This document shows, one piece after another, positions 17,813 through 26,583 of a DNA stretch of 64,000 bases (within the stretch, counting starts at the first letter, position 1; each line of letters begins with the position of its first letter). The position numbers and the translations under genes were made by a program. The notes under the pieces were generated by a model, which was given only the letters and a program-made list of their open reading frames with translations, was not told where the DNA came from and made no database searches. The stretch comes from Anabaena cylindrica PCC 7122 (GTDB lineage: Bacteria > Cyanobacteriota > Cyanobacteriia > Cyanobacteriales > Nostocaceae), in assembly GCF_000317695.1 (NCBI RefSeq), contig NC_019771.1, positions 310,001 to 374,000 on the forward strand, read 5' to 3'.

Positions 17813-18427
17813 CTAAAGCGGATAATTTTGGTTAAAGCTTTTACGAGTTAGTGGCTGTTCTATTTCCACACCTTCACCACCTAAAACTTCCAAAGGCTTG
17901 CCATTTACCTCAATAAACACCTTGGCATCAGGATTTAAAGTTGTCGCAGTATAGACAACCTGACCGACACGACCCATCATTGAAGTACTACCACCACCAC
18001 TGGTAAAATCTTCTGATAAATTCACATGGACTTCATTATTTTCCACTTTCATTCCCAACAATTGAGTTCCTTGAGGAATAGTTGTAGAATCTGTACCTTC
18101 CGTTGGCCCCACTAATAAAGCTTGGAAAGCCTTTTCTAAAGCTTGGTTTGGTTGTGCAGCCGCAATTTTGAGAGGTTGCGGAACCAACTCCACACCTGTT
18201 TCTTTAGATCTGAGCCAATATATACTAGCAGTCTGTTCATTACCTGGCTGCGTAGTCAATGGCTGTTGTGGCTGTCTGATGCTTTGAGAGGGGTTTACTG
18301 GCGTAGGAGTATTAGGAGTTTGAGAAGTAATCCAAGCTACACCACCACTTACTGCCACAACCGCAGCTGAGACCGCTGCTATTACACCTGAAGAAATATT
18401 ACGGTTAGTTCTTTGTTGGTCATTCAT
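17813..18427 (-). CDS. GerMN-domain membrane-anchored protein
   Basis: The protein has a short cytoplasmic N-terminus (MNDQQRTNRN) and one hydrophobic anchor (VIAAVSAAVVAVSGGVAWI, about residues 15-33). A Pro/Thr/Gln-rich linker leads to a GerMN domain (ASIYWLR, LEKAFQALLVGPTEGTDSTTIP, VHVNLSEDF, GRVGQVVYTAT). GerMN domains are named from spore-germination GerM but are widespread in envelope proteins of non-sporulating bacteria. In cyanobacteria the role is unknown. I chose the ATG at 18425-18427 because the upstream extension of 32 residues lacks conserved sequence. Confidence 0.8.
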   Translation of the reverse strand: MNDQQRTNRNISSGVIAAVSAAVVAVSGGVAWITSQTPNTPTPVNPSQSIRQPQQPLTTQPGNEQTASIYWLRSKETGVELVPQPLKIAAAQPNQALEKAFQALLVGPTEGTDSTTIPQGTQLLGMKVENNEVHVNLSEDFTSGGGSTSMMGRVGQVVYTATTLNPDAKVFIEVNGKPLEVLGGEGVEIEQPLTRKSFNQNYPL

Positions 18428-19210
18428 ATATAAAACCTGCTTAACAGAGGGCTGAAATAGTGTTTGTAAGAGGAGCAGCCTGGTTAAAGACGATGGGGAT
18501 GCGTGGAGGTTTCTTAAAATCAATAGATGCCTGAATTTGCCAGAATACTGCTGTTTGTAATTCTGCCTATCTCAATACCAATTTTGGACTTAGGACTTTA
18601 GATTATAAATCCTCTTGATTAGGCTATTTCAGCAATTTGGAATCTTGCACCCATAGTAACTTTATCTCATCTTTAATTTTAGGTTCACACTCCCAGTCCG
18701 TCACCAGAACCTTGATGTAAATATAATCGTTTCTTGAAATACGGATATTAAGAGAGTATACAGGAATATATTTAATACTCTGCATCCTCATTAATGGTGA
18801 AATTAAAGATCCATAGGTATGAATTGTCTACACATCTGTCTACCCTGGCTAAAAACTTGAATCTACTCCCTTAATATATTAAACAAGTCCTCAAAAGGAA
18901 TTTCCTGAAATCGTAGCAATTAGGATAAAAAACAGACATACTTCTCCATGCGAATTTCAGGGCTAATACCTAAAGTCTGCTGGAGTAGACCAAGAATTTA
19001 GGGGAATATTTAGTCATCTGTAGACAGGGTTATTTCATTCTAGATTTCAGCAACTAAATTTAGGTGTTCTTAGCCGTCGTCAGATAAAACCCCGGAAGCC
19101 TAAAACGACGTATTCTCGTAAATAAATAAAATGTCAAAATTTAGATTGAAGAAGGAGTCAGAAGCAAGATGCTCGTTCCTCGCTAACATAGACTTACCAT
19201 CAGGAGTTGT
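18428..19210. other. Non-coding gap upstream of the GerMN gene
   Basis: About 780 bp between the start of the GerMN gene and the repeat at 19211. Both strands were read; only short frames below 30 codons occur. It should contain the GerMN promoter, but no convincing -35/-10 pair, NtcA site or terminator hairpin was found. Confidence 0.5.
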
Positions 19211-19311
19211 TCAAGGTTTTGGTGCGTTACGCTGTCGCTCTAGCATAGCCATGCCCGTAGGGCTATACACACCCTACGTATATTTTCAATAATCAAACCG
19301 GATTCCTATAT
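19211..19311. repeat. 101-bp dispersed repeat, copy 1 (overlaps aspartoacylase stop)
   Basis: The sequence from TCAAGG at 19211 to CCTATAT at 19311 is nearly identical to 47246-47346, in the same orientation. It contains an inverted core around TAGCCATGCCCGTAGGGCTA and ends with the motif AATCAAACCGGATTCCTATAT. Its right end encodes the last eight residues and stop of the aspartoacylase gene. Confidence 0.8.
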
Positions 19312-20185
19312 GAATAATATCCTTTTGACTGAGATACATAGCAATTCCTTTTTCATAATAAGCCGCTTCATTAATGAAAATGGGATAAACTGTAGACTCT
19401 CCTTCATAAAGAATGTCTTTGTCTTCAAAAGTTAGAAAAATTGGATCACCGGGATGCAAAGGTTGATAATCTCTAAATTGAAGTTGGGGGTGAATCATTG
19501 CTTGAATTTCGCCGTCTTCATTTCTAGGATAATCAACCATACCAATAGATTTATAAAACGTTAGCGTGTTGTTGACGAGGGTGAGTTTATCTTGATTACA
19601 TTCTTCAAAATAATTCAAAACATGATAAATAAGCTGTTCTGTTTGTTGAAATAATTGTGCATCTAAAATACCTTGAGCTACAGCACCTACTTCTATTGCA
19701 AAACCCAATTTACTTAAAGAACGAAGAAACCCACTATTTTTAGGTTGTTGATGAATATAAACTTTTACTAAAGGATTAATTGCCGTTAGGTTAGCTGCTA
19801 AATTAAGTAATATGGGGTGCATATCACTTAAAATAATACATAATCCCATGTTGGCTGTAGTGGTGTGTAAATCAATAATTGCATCTACAAATTCTTGGTT
19901 TTTTGGTTGCAGTATTTGCAGAATTTCTTTTGCTCTTAGTTCTTCATAATTAGATGTTATGGCGGCTGTTTGTAAATTATCTCCAGTGAAGCACCGATTT
20001 AAATCGGTGTCTATATATCTTCTACCGGCAACAATAGCTTTAGGATTGCCTAGTATTGCCAAGGTTTCAAAACTTGTTCTGTTAATTAAATTTGGATATT
20101 TTTGAAACTTTTTGACTAGATAAGCTCCTGTTAATTCATTACCGTGACTTCCTCCGACAATTGCTACCCGCTTAATTTGATTCAT
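19286..20185 (-). CDS. Aspartoacylase / N-acyl-aspartate deacylase family protein
   Basis: This is a zinc carboxypeptidase-fold hydrolase of the AspA/AstE family, predicted to release acetate and aspartate from N-acetylaspartate or to act on a related N-acyl amino acid. The zinc ligand motif GGSHGNELTG is at the N-terminus. The catalytic region DLNRCFTG and IDLHTTTANMG follow, and VEVGAVAQGIL lies later. I chose the ATG at 20183-20185 (MNQIKRVAIVGG); the frame extends 11 codons upstream. The final residues (HIGIRFDY) are encoded by the end of a dispersed repeat, so the natural C-terminus has probably been altered. Confidence 0.88.
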   Translation of the reverse strand: MNQIKRVAIVGGSHGNELTGAYLVKKFQKYPNLINRTSFETLAILGNPKAIVAGRRYIDTDLNRCFTGDNLQTAAITSNYEELRAKEILQILQPKNQEFVDAIIDLHTTTANMGLCIILSDMHPILLNLAANLTAINPLVKVYIHQQPKNSGFLRSLSKLGFAIEVGAVAQGILDAQLFQQTEQLIYHVLNYFEECNQDKLTLVNNTLTFYKSIGMVDYPRNEDGEIQAMIHPQLQFRDYQPLHPGDPIFLTFEDKDILYEGESTVYPIFINEAAYYEKGIAMYLSQKDIIHIGIRFDY

Positions 20186-20239
20186 AATTACCCCATGTAT
20201 AAAAGAGTTTACCATCAAAGCAAAGATATTCTGTTTTCC

Positions 20240-20352
20240 TCAAGACTGAAGCAAAATAGAACGAAGGTAGCGGTAATACCCTTCGGGAAGCAAGCTACAT
20301 GAATTACCACTACGTAATAATAAGGTTTTCAGCCACATCTTGTGTAAGTCCT
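20240..20352. repeat. AGGACTTACGCAA-family MITE, degenerate copy
   Basis: The right end is the complement of AGGACTTACACAA and the left end a degenerate AAGACTGAAGCAA. On the minus strand its first 60 bases closely match the plus strand of 47134-47200 (AGATGTGGCT, CTTATTATTACG, TAATTCATG). It sits in the 410 bp between the aspartoacylase and the polymerase gene; the rest of that gap is AT-rich with no ORF. Confidence 0.65.
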
Positions 20353-20597
20353 AATCCTTTGAAAATACATAACAGTATAGGCTCTAAAAGAGCAGATTAA
20401 TAAGGGTAATTATAGGAAATTATGAAAAAATAAATTCTATTTAAAATAGGCACTTATGGCACAATAGTATCGTGCTATAAATACCTATATTGCATATTAT
20501 TAATAATAGCGTTAATCAAGAAATGACTGAAAAATTTTAGATTTTAGACTTCGGCAAAGCTCATGACGAAGTCCAAAATTTTCTGACTACAGATTAA

Positions 20598-22031
20598 CTA
20601 CATCTTCATACCTTGATGTTGATAAAATTTATGTGCTGCCATAGCCATAGCTAAAAATCCCCACATAATCATGCCTGCTACACTCAACATCCCGCTATAA
20701 ATAATTAATTGAGCGCAAGAACTGATACTAATAGCACGAGCAGCACTGACAAAACTATCAAAGTTACCTTCAGTATACTTGCACACACTGATCAGTATCA
20801 AGATCAACCCACCAATATAAGGTATAGCACCGAACCAACCTAACGTGAAAAACATATCTAAAATGCCACTGTCAATGACTATTACTTCTATTTGCCCAGT
20901 TTTTTCATTGACTTTCCAGATATTTCCTAAGCCATTACCAACAATATTAGAAAGAGCGAGACTGAGGTTTTTGTCATAAGTGGCTGATCTATCTTTAAAG
21001 CTACCATCTTCTTCAAGATTAGAAAAACTTTCAAACCGTGTAGTAACAACTTTAGAAATCGGCTCGATAGTCACCAATGGCACAACACACATAGCCATGA
21101 CTAAAATGATGGTAATTAAGCGCATTTGAATTCTGGTTTTGACCGAACCAAAAATCATTATTATTCCTAATAACCAGCCTCCCCAACTGGTACGAACTTG
21201 TGAAAGTAAAAATGATAAGTAACCTACTGCTGAGGCAGGAAAAATCAAAGGGCCAGAACTGGTAAATAATAATAATAGTCCTGTTCCCATCACGGTACCA
21301 AAGGGGCCTGGTGAGTGTAGTGTACTCCATACACGCATTCCAAAAGGTATGGGATCTCCTGCACTGGTAAACATTTTCGATTCTATCAACCAGTATTTAT
21401 CCCACTCAGGAGCAAGTACAAATTGATAGATGCCGTAAGCTCCTAAGATGAAAACACACCAAGTAAATACACGCTGAAAGTGCTGACGATAACTTGGATA
21501 ATCTCGCCAATTCATCAATAAATGAAAAGCGAAGATAATGGGACTCAACCAATCTAAAAACCCGCGTATGACTGGAAGTGGTTGATTGTAAATCATGCCT
21601 ATCAAAAAACCATATAAGACCCCAGCAAACGCCAAAATAAAGGGTAAACCTCCTTGACGAATGGCGCTAGGTAGGTGTTTAACAAAGGTTGCTATGGTTA
21701 CAAACACCACTAAATAGGGCGCAATCAGCATCTGACGGGTGGGGTCCCAACCAATCCGATAGTCAACTAGACGAGTTAGTAAGGGTGTGAGAAACCAGAT
21801 CCACCAGGTGAAGCCAATGTAGAGAATGGGATGACGCAAGTATAAGAATATCCCTACTCCTAAGGAGGTTGCGGGAAAAACTACGCGTAACAAGCCAGCT
21901 GCACCACTAAAGTAGCAAGTTGCTGTGAGTAAGAGGAAGCCTAATATAACTACCCAACTCTGTGCTGCCCGATCTTGAGGAGAAAAGTTGGTTTGTGAAA
22001 AACTATTAAAAAGTATTTGTTTGGAAATCAC
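20598..22031 (-). CDS. Wzy-like polysaccharide polymerase / O-antigen ligase family
   Basis: A 477-residue integral membrane protein with roughly ten to twelve hydrophobic segments and a large loop between them. The family trait is the loop ending SRATYDKN-type sequence; here it reads DGSFKDRSATYDKNLSLALSN before the last helices. Such proteins join lipid-linked repeat units into long chains in the periplasm. It is the last gene of the polysaccharide island in transcription order and follows the glycosyltransferase at 22075 by 43 bp. In Anabaena PCC 7120 a polymerase-like gene also closes the hepA region. Substrate is inferred to be the heterocyst envelope polysaccharide. Confidence 0.8.
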   Translation of the reverse strand: MISKQILFNSFSQTNFSPQDRAAQSWVVILGFLLLTATCYFSGAAGLLRVVFPATSLGVGIFLYLRHPILYIGFTWWIWFLTPLLTRLVDYRIGWDPTRQMLIAPYLVVFVTIATFVKHLPSAIRQGGLPFILAFAGVLYGFLIGMIYNQPLPVIRGFLDWLSPIIFAFHLLMNWRDYPSYRQHFQRVFTWCVFILGAYGIYQFVLAPEWDKYWLIESKMFTSAGDPIPFGMRVWSTLHSPGPFGTVMGTGLLLLFTSSGPLIFPASAVGYLSFLLSQVRTSWGGWLLGIIMIFGSVKTRIQMRLITIILVMAMCVVPLVTIEPISKVVTTRFESFSNLEEDGSFKDRSATYDKNLSLALSNIVGNGLGNIWKVNEKTGQIEVIVIDSGILDMFFTLGWFGAIPYIGGLILILISVCKYTEGNFDSFVSAARAISISSCAQLIIYSGMLSVAGMIMWGFLAMAMAAHKFYQHQGMKM

Positions 22032-22074
22032 AATTGGTAATTGGTGATTGGTAATGGGATATGAAAAGTGTAAA

Positions 22075-23013
22075 TTATCCGGGATTTGGAATTTTTAATT
22101 GATTTGTTTGCCATCCTTGCCAGCGTCCACGCAAAGATGCTTGCAATTTTTTACTCACAAGTTGGCCTTGACTGGGGAAAAATCTCAGCCATTGAATTAA
22201 GCCGAAACTGTCTTTTGTGCCTACTAGAACTGCCCAGAATAAAAAGACAATCTGACGTAGAGGGGGCAGATGTTCTAATAAAACTACGGTTTCGTTATGA
22301 ACTAGGTTAATTAAGGCAATTTCATTAAAGTTTTCGCGCTGGTCTTCATCAAAGCGTTGGGCTGGAAAGTGGTCTACGGCAACGCTGGGGTCATAAATCA
22401 TTTTCCAACCTGCCCGTTGCAGAGTTAGGGTGAATGCCATTTCAAAGTTGACTTGTGCGCCTGTGCCACGCATTCGTTCGTCAAATCGTAATTTCCCGAT
22501 CGCTTGGGTGCGAAAACTCATGTTTACACCTTTGAGGATTTCTACTTTGCGGGGTTCTCCTACTCCCAGGTGATGGTTGCCAATTACTCTTCCAAACCAC
22601 TGTAAACGTCCTACAACTGAGCAAGAACCGGATTCTATTTTGTCGCCCCGGTAAATCCAATCACGCCCTCCAACACCACCTATGCAACTATCGGCGGCAA
22701 AGTGAGCCGTGATTTTTTCTAACCAATCGGGGTGGGGGGCAGCATCATCATCGGTGATGGAAACGATATCACCTTCTATTGCTGCTAGTCCAGCGTTAAG
22801 AGCTGCGACTACTCCCGGTTGTGTGACTGTGACAATCTGTAATGGTAGGTTGTGGGGGTGAAATTCGCTGAGGAATTGCCGAGTTGCGGTGTCTGTGTTG
22901 CGGACTATAACGATCGCTTGATCAACTGGTTTAGTTTGGGCTTGCAGTGCGGTAAGGCAGCGCAATAGGTCTTGCGGACGGCGATAGGTGGGGATGAGTA
23001 CTGTGTTCCTCAT
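22075..23013 (-). CDS. Family 2 glycosyltransferase
   Basis: A cytoplasmic or membrane-associated GT-A fold transferase. VLIPTYRRPQDLLRCL opens the nucleotide-binding half, and SITDDDAAPHPDW is the metal-binding DxD region. The glutamine/arginine-rich KVEILKGVNMSFR segment and a C-terminal hydrophobic stretch (IVFLFWAVLVG) follow. The start ATG lies 83 bp inside the end of the upstream GT4 gene, so translation is probably coupled. Its acceptor and donor cannot be told; the island context suggests it adds a sugar to the envelope polysaccharide repeat unit. Confidence 0.87.
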   Translation of the reverse strand: MRNTVLIPTYRRPQDLLRCLTALQAQTKPVDQAIVIVRNTDTATRQFLSEFHPHNLPLQIVTVTQPGVVAALNAGLAAIEGDIVSITDDDAAPHPDWLEKITAHFAADSCIGGVGGRDWIYRGDKIESGSCSVVGRLQWFGRVIGNHHLGVGEPRKVEILKGVNMSFRTQAIGKLRFDERMRGTGAQVNFEMAFTLTLQRAGWKMIYDPSVAVDHFPAQRFDEDQRENFNEIALINLVHNETVVLLEHLPPLRQIVFLFWAVLVGTKDSFGLIQWLRFFPSQGQLVSKKLQASLRGRWQGWQTNQLKIPNPG

Positions 23014-24133
23014 TTTTAATTAGCTCTTCAAATATATCTACATAGGTTTGGGCCATAGTCGTCCAGCTATGTTGTTCTGCAATGGTGCGGGCTGCTTTAC
23101 CCATTTGCTGGCGGATTGTGCGATCGCTATTTAGTAACGTCAGCGCATCTGCTAAAGCATCAACATCGTCACAATCGGAGACAACTATTCCACAAGACGG
23201 CGTTACCAAATCAGCAGCACCGGTTGTTTTTGCCGTAATCACTGGTAAGCCTGAAGCCATGGCTTCAATGACTACCAATCCAAAAGGTTCATAACGGGAT
23301 GGAAAAACGAAAAAATCTGATGCCCGTTGCAGAAGGGGCATATCATGGCGATAACCTAAAAAATGTACCCGTTCACTCAATTGCAACGCGGTAGCCATTT
23401 GTGGATAAGGGCTATCTTTGGTTTCACCGACAACCGCCAAATGTAAATCAGGAACGTGAACTAAGGCGTGAAGTACAGTATCCAAATTCTTGCGAGAAAT
23501 GCGAATATCTCCGGCAAATAGCGCCAAGGTAACATTTTCTGGTAAACCCAATTCTTGCCGACAAGTCACACCAGGAGAAAACTCTTGTAAATCAACTCCA
23601 TTGACAATGACGCGAATCTTAGCACGGGGTACGCCGATGTTGACTAATTCCTCAGCTACATTTGCAGATACAGCAACGACCACTTGAGTTTGACGAAAAG
23701 CCAGTTTTTCCCAATAGGCATTCATCGCAGTATATAGCCATTGATATAACCCGTAAGCATTTCGAGAGAATGATTGGTGCGATCGCAGGTATCGCCACCA
23801 TGAACTATGGACAAAATGCACAGCATTGACATCCGTAACACCCATAGTAATCGCACCATTGGCTTTAATTAAATCAATTTCCGCGCGATTTTGGCGCAAC
23901 CAATCACCACTTTTTTTAGCAAATAAAAAATTGCGGATAAATTCCGTAGGATAACCTTTGACAGGAATCTCCACGCAATCAACCGCCCTATTTTGCTCTA
24001 ACTCTGGTGCTATTTCACTTGCCAATAATGTCAAATTATGACCACGACGAAGCGCTTCCATAGCAACTTCATAGTTTACTCGTCCCTGACCATCACCTTT
24101 CCTAATTTTGTGGGTAACAATACAAAGTCTCAC
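22931..24133 (-). CDS. Family 4 glycosyltransferase (GT-B)
   Basis: A retaining GT-B transferase. The N-terminal half starts MRLCIVTHKIRKGDGQGRV. The C-terminal donor domain shows VIVNGVDLQEFSPG, LFAGDIRISRKNLD, the EX7E-type motif PSRYEPFGLVVIEAMASG and ITAKTTGAADLV. At 400 residues it is full length. The last 27 codons overlap the next gene (22075-23013) and are Pro/His/Ser-rich, unlike the conserved core. This tail may be an accident of the overlap. It lies 29 bp downstream of the GT2 gene at 24163. Confidence 0.88.
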   Translation of the reverse strand: MRLCIVTHKIRKGDGQGRVNYEVAMEALRRGHNLTLLASEIAPELEQNRAVDCVEIPVKGYPTEFIRNFLFAKKSGDWLRQNRAEIDLIKANGAITMGVTDVNAVHFVHSSWWRYLRSHQSFSRNAYGLYQWLYTAMNAYWEKLAFRQTQVVVAVSANVAEELVNIGVPRAKIRVIVNGVDLQEFSPGVTCRQELGLPENVTLALFAGDIRISRKNLDTVLHALVHVPDLHLAVVGETKDSPYPQMATALQLSERVHFLGYRHDMPLLQRASDFFVFPSRYEPFGLVVIEAMASGLPVITAKTTGAADLVTPSCGIVVSDCDDVDALADALTLLNSDRTIRQQMGKAARTIAEQHSWTTMAQTYVDIFEELIKNEEHSTHPHLSPSARPIALPYRTASPN

Positions 24134-24162
24134 TCACTACCTCTTGCACATTTATTGAATAA

Positions 24163-25155
24163 TTAAGAAACGCCCAATATTTTATTAACTAATCTTGGTG
24201 GCACAAAACTGAGCGTCAGAGCAGTTAAAGTTCGTAAATTAAATTTTTGTTCAACCAAAGTTTTCCAAAAATAAGAACGTGCTACTGTTGTTTGTTTATC
24301 ACCTAGCAATCCAATACCTAAAGTCGTATTAGCTTTTAGCCATAGATTTTTAAAATGTGCATGAAATTCCTTAAGCTTCACATCCTCCATAAACACCTCA
24401 TAACAAAACATTTCACTTTTAGCTTTACGAATTTTTGCTTGTACATTGCTTCTACCACTCAGCATCGTGTCAGTTTGCTCATGTTCACGATAATAGGTCA
24501 ATTTTTCTGGAAAATAATAAGCAGCATAACCCGATACACAACATAAATAAGTTAAATATAAATCCCACATACCGCCAACCTCCGCTGGAATCAGATTCCA
24601 ATCAATCAAACCATTGCGAATCACACAAGCCGCTGCTGTCGGGATACTTTTATAAATCAACCCAATTTCATTAAAGTTTTCATGGATTCCTGAAACAATT
24701 TGATCACGCTTATAATAGCGTGTATTTTCTTGAGTAATAATGGGTTCAATTTTACCTTGACTATTGATAATATATTGGTCACAAAAAGCAATAATCAAAT
24801 TAGAATTAGTCTCTAGTATTGGTATAAGTTTAGCTAAAAAATCTTCATGCCAAATATCATCATCATGAAGACTAGCAACATATTTGCCTCGTGCCATACT
24901 GAAGGCATTCATCTGATTAGTTAACATTCCTAAATTTTCTTGATGCCGATAAAACTTAATGCGAGAATCAGCAAAAGATTCAACTAAAAATTGAGGATTT
25001 TCTGGACTACAATTATCAGAAACAATGATTTCAATATTTTGATAAGTCTGTTTCACTGCACTAGAAATTGCTTCTTTTAAGTACCCCATCCTATTGTAAG
25101 TAGGGATAATCACGCTCACTAATGGCTCTGGTAATTTAAAATTAATAGACATCAT
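24163..25155 (-). CDS. Family 2 glycosyltransferase
   Basis: GT-A transferase of 330 residues. VSVIIPTYNRMGYLKEAI is the N-terminal signature, NIEIIVSDNCSPEN the nucleotide region, and SLHDDDIWHEDF the DxD motif. The later part contains YYFPEKLTYYREHEQTDT, the region with the catalytic base in similar enzymes. It is related in its first third to the three GT2 genes of the cassette at 38-43 kb (shared IVSDNCS) but not specially close. It sits within the island between the exostosin-like GT and the GT4. Confidence 0.87.
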   Translation of the reverse strand: MMSINFKLPEPLVSVIIPTYNRMGYLKEAISSAVKQTYQNIEIIVSDNCSPENPQFLVESFADSRIKFYRHQENLGMLTNQMNAFSMARGKYVASLHDDDIWHEDFLAKLIPILETNSNLIIAFCDQYIINSQGKIEPIITQENTRYYKRDQIVSGIHENFNEIGLIYKSIPTAAACVIRNGLIDWNLIPAEVGGMWDLYLTYLCCVSGYAAYYFPEKLTYYREHEQTDTMLSGRSNVQAKIRKAKSEMFCYEVFMEDVKLKEFHAHFKNLWLKANTTLGIGLLGDKQTTVARSYFWKTLVEQKFNLRTLTALTLSFVPPRLVNKILGVS

Positions 25156-25246
25156 TTTTAGTTGTTACGTTGTCAAATTTAGCTTCTACTCATCGCCTGA
25201 TAAAAATTAATATTTATAAATCCACAAATACCAAAAATATTTAAAT

Positions 25247-26407
25247 TTACATCAAAGTTTCTACCTCAATTTCATTAATTATTGGCTGTTGGTAAACCGT
25301 TTCTAAAAAGCGTAACGCAGTCGGGACTGGACTATAATATTGAAGCGCCCACATCCTTCCTTGTAGAGCAATTCTTTCTAAAATTTCTGGTTCATCTGCA
25401 ATTCTGTCTATAGCTGCTTGTACGTTGTCTAAGTCTATGCCAATATAATGCTGCCAATTCTGAGGCATGACAGGAAGGAAAATGCCATATTTCTCAAAAT
25501 CCACATGAAAAGTAACACATCCTGCTGCTAATGACTCCCAAAATCGCCAACTATCCCACTGCACAATAGTGTTTGACTTTAACCTCAATTTAGTGATAAA
25601 GCGCCGAATATTACGACTCATTAAACCGCCTGAATTTTTAGGCCAAGAAGGGACAAAAAAACCACCAAAACAAGCACAAGCCATTGAATCTTTCAAGCGA
25701 TTATAGTAAGTCGGGTAGTGACGTTTACCAGTTTGTAGCCAATGTAAATGATGATATGCTTCAGTTGAACAATTAGCTTGATTATCAACACTATTATTGA
25801 TTTGCCAAATAGCGCTAATTTTTGGTATTAATAAATTAGAACTAATATTTCTCACTGGATGACCAGTTCGCCAATGCCGAAAATTTACCAGTATCTGACT
25901 TTTTCTATCTTGAAAATTTGGTACTGATTGCAATTCTTGTAATATCCGCTGACTTAAACCAAACGACCAAGGATAAAAGTTATTCAAATAATTCAAGTGT
26001 CGATTATAATGAGTCTTGAGAATAAAATCAAATTGCCTATATTCGGGGCGCTTATTATAATCTTTATCATTGTCGTTACCATCCAAATAAACAGTTAAGT
26101 ATTTACGGTTGGCATAAAATAAATTATCTGGCAGAGGATAATTATTATTAAACCAATTATTGTTAAATACAACAATAGAACAATCATCCGGCGTTATATC
26201 TGGATCATGGCGAAAGAGATATTCTTCTTTGTCAGGTAATTCTTGCCAGTAGTTGATATTTGAGAAAAAGGATATCCCCAATTCCCGAAAACCTTCCGCC
26301 AAACAAATAAATAAATGCTGGAACTGATCCTTTCCCTCATCTTCCTCTCTTGGTAAACAGAAAAAATAGATTTTGCCATTCAAGTTAGCTAATTGTTTAT
26401 ATCTCAT
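25247..26407 (-). CDS. Putative glycosyltransferase (exostosin/GT1-like C-terminus)
   Basis: A 386-residue protein without the usual GT2 or GT4 signatures in its N-terminal half. The C-terminal part has WRFWESLAAGCVTFHVDFEKYG and then a segment like those of glycosyltransferases that end in ESLAxGC...P. This suggests a GT-B enzyme. The N-terminus (FCLPREEDEGKDQFQHLFICLAEGFRELG) may be the acceptor-binding half. Position directly downstream of hepA in an all-minus island supports a role in envelope polysaccharide assembly. The exact family is uncertain. Confidence 0.65.
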   Translation of the reverse strand: MRYKQLANLNGKIYFFCLPREEDEGKDQFQHLFICLAEGFRELGISFFSNINYWQELPDKEEYLFRHDPDITPDDCSIVVFNNNWFNNNYPLPDNLFYANRKYLTVYLDGNDNDKDYNKRPEYRQFDFILKTHYNRHLNYLNNFYPWSFGLSQRILQELQSVPNFQDRKSQILVNFRHWRTGHPVRNISSNLLIPKISAIWQINNSVDNQANCSTEAYHHLHWLQTGKRHYPTYYNRLKDSMACACFGGFFVPSWPKNSGGLMSRNIRRFITKLRLKSNTIVQWDSWRFWESLAAGCVTFHVDFEKYGIFLPVMPQNWQHYIGIDLDNVQAAIDRIADEPEILERIALQGRMWALQYYSPVPTALRFLETVYQQPIINEIEVETLM

Positions 26408-26583
26408 ATTTTTTGCAATTTTATTATTCTAGATAAATCAAATATCTATAGGACTCCTGTTCCCTGTTCCCTGCCTCAACGAAAAATTCATGAATCAAAT
26501 CGGATCACTATATCTTTTTATTATGTCAACCTATAAACGAAGATTGACATAAAATCTCGCACCAATAAATGTTTAATTATTGT

